The position numbers and the translations under genes were made by a program. Shown here in pieces: positions 5,297 to 5,566 of a DNA stretch of 5,566 bases. Source of the stretch: an archaeon (GTDB lineage: Archaea; Thermoplasmatota; Thermoplasmata; Methanomassiliicoccales; Methanomethylophilaceae); the NCBI GenBank assembly GCA_024399225.1, contig JAKSHV010000086.1:1-5566 (forward strand), read 5' to 3'. A model generated the notes under the pieces. It was not told the origin of the DNA and did no database searches. It saw only the letters and a program-made list of their open reading frames with translations. Every line of letters begins with the position of its first letter. Within the stretch, counting starts at the first letter, position 1.

Positions 5297-5301
5297 AGGT
5301 G
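5297..5301 (+). promoter_or_regulatory. Shine-Dalgarno of the permease gene
   Basis: AGGTG lies six bases before the ATG at 5308 and matches the core of the archaeal GGAGGTGA motif. It decides this start over the internal Met at residue 31. Confidence 0.5.
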
Positions 5302-5307
5302 TGCGAT

Positions 5308-5566
5308 ATGCCGTTGACCTTCAAAGGAAAAACCTCATCAGCCGAAAAAAGCAGTATCGAGAACGCATATTGCGAATCGGTATCGAGAAAGAGACTGATG
5401 CTCATCATCTGCACCATCTCCTTGTTCGTAACGTACATCGTATCCTTGGGGATGGGATCGGTGAAGATCCCCGTCGAGGAATCGATGAAGATCTTCATTA
5501 ACATGATAGCCCCGGATACCTATCCCGATGTCAGTCCCATCTACACGACGATCATCACGAAGGACA
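5308..5566 (+). CDS. FecCD-type ABC transporter permease, N-terminal part, cut by the window end
   Basis: The 86 visible residues begin with a hydrophilic N-terminus of about 27 residues. One membrane helix follows (about 30-49, rich in I/L/V/T), and then G-M-G-S-V-K-I-P-V-E-E-S-M-K-I-F, the usual end of helix 1 and the following segment in FecCD/BtuC permeases (G-S-V/x-I-x-x-x-E-V). The sequence ends at I-I-T-K-D, just before the place where the family has its R-L-P-R motif. It is 48 bases downstream of the binding-protein stop on the same strand, with a clear Shine-Dalgarno and only a hairpin between, so it belongs to the same operon. The protein would form the membrane channel of the importer. 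The ATPase expected to complete the system is not in the window. A short overlapping frame (5256-5501) is a shadow of this gene. Confidence 0.82.
   Translation, partial: MPLTFKGKTSSAEKSSIENAYCESVSRKRLMLIICTISLFVTYIVSLGMGSVKIPVEESMKIFINMIAPDTYPDVSPIYTTIITKD

Noticed and set aside
5256..5501. An 81-codon rightward frame between binding protein and permease
   Set aside because: It overlaps the permease frame, which has a Shine-Dalgarno, a membrane helix and FecCD features.
1..5566. CRISPR array or intact insertion sequence
   Set aside because: No regularly spaced direct repeats and no complete transposase with terminal repeats are seen.

Overview
The window looks archaeal and most likely comes from a host-associated methanogen of the order Methanomassiliicoccales (Methanomethylophilaceae type). 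This assignment is inference. It rests on a BspA-like leucine-rich-repeat surface protein ending in a hydrophobic anchor and a Lys-rich tail, on TATA-like boxes 26-27 nt ahead of start codons that have no Shine-Dalgarno (leaderless style), and on the mix of methanogen-like and gut-bacterium-like surface domains. No rRNA, tRNA, CRISPR array or intact insertion sequence was seen.

Layout. (1) Positions 1-660 hold a rightward open frame. Its last ~85 codons encode a beta-sandwich domain of the PEGA/DUF2846 kind, and its 5' half is doubtful. It ends at an amber codon, but coding-like sequence continues in frame to a TAA just ahead of a hairpin/T-tract terminator. On the opposite strand, inside the doubtful half, lies a convincing 47-residue single-span membrane protein with its own TATA box. 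(2) Positions 674-2941 (minus strand) encode a 755-residue cell-surface protein with a signal anchor, a BspA-type N-terminal domain, two leucine-rich blocks, three Cys/His units, a beta-rich membrane-proximal domain and a C-terminal anchor. (3) Positions 2942-3510 hold no intact gene. They contain an 18-bp inverted repeat with one mismatch that embeds the surface-protein promoter region, a 17-bp palindrome and a decayed reading frame. (4) Positions 3511-3579 form a compact promoter with two palindromes of TTTAGG-N4-CCTAAA type, resembling DtxR/IdeR iron-regulator boxes, around a TATA box. (5) Positions 3580-5566 hold a 559-residue membrane-tethered class III solute-binding protein (FecB/BtuF type), an 8-bp GC hairpin, and the start of a FecCD-type permease cut by the window end.

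How the parts fit: the right half is the start of an ABC importer operon for an iron chelate, heme or corrinoid-like ligand, probably repressed when metal is plentiful. The left half carries an adhesin-like surface protein. By eye, the binding protein carries between its membrane anchor and its ligand-binding domain an extra ~200-residue domain that resembles the membrane-proximal domain of the neighbouring leucine-rich-repeat protein. The two genes may therefore share a surface 'stalk' module. The most notable leads are this shared domain, the tandem operator, the possible amber (pyrrolysine) readthrough and the inverted promoter-proximal repeat.
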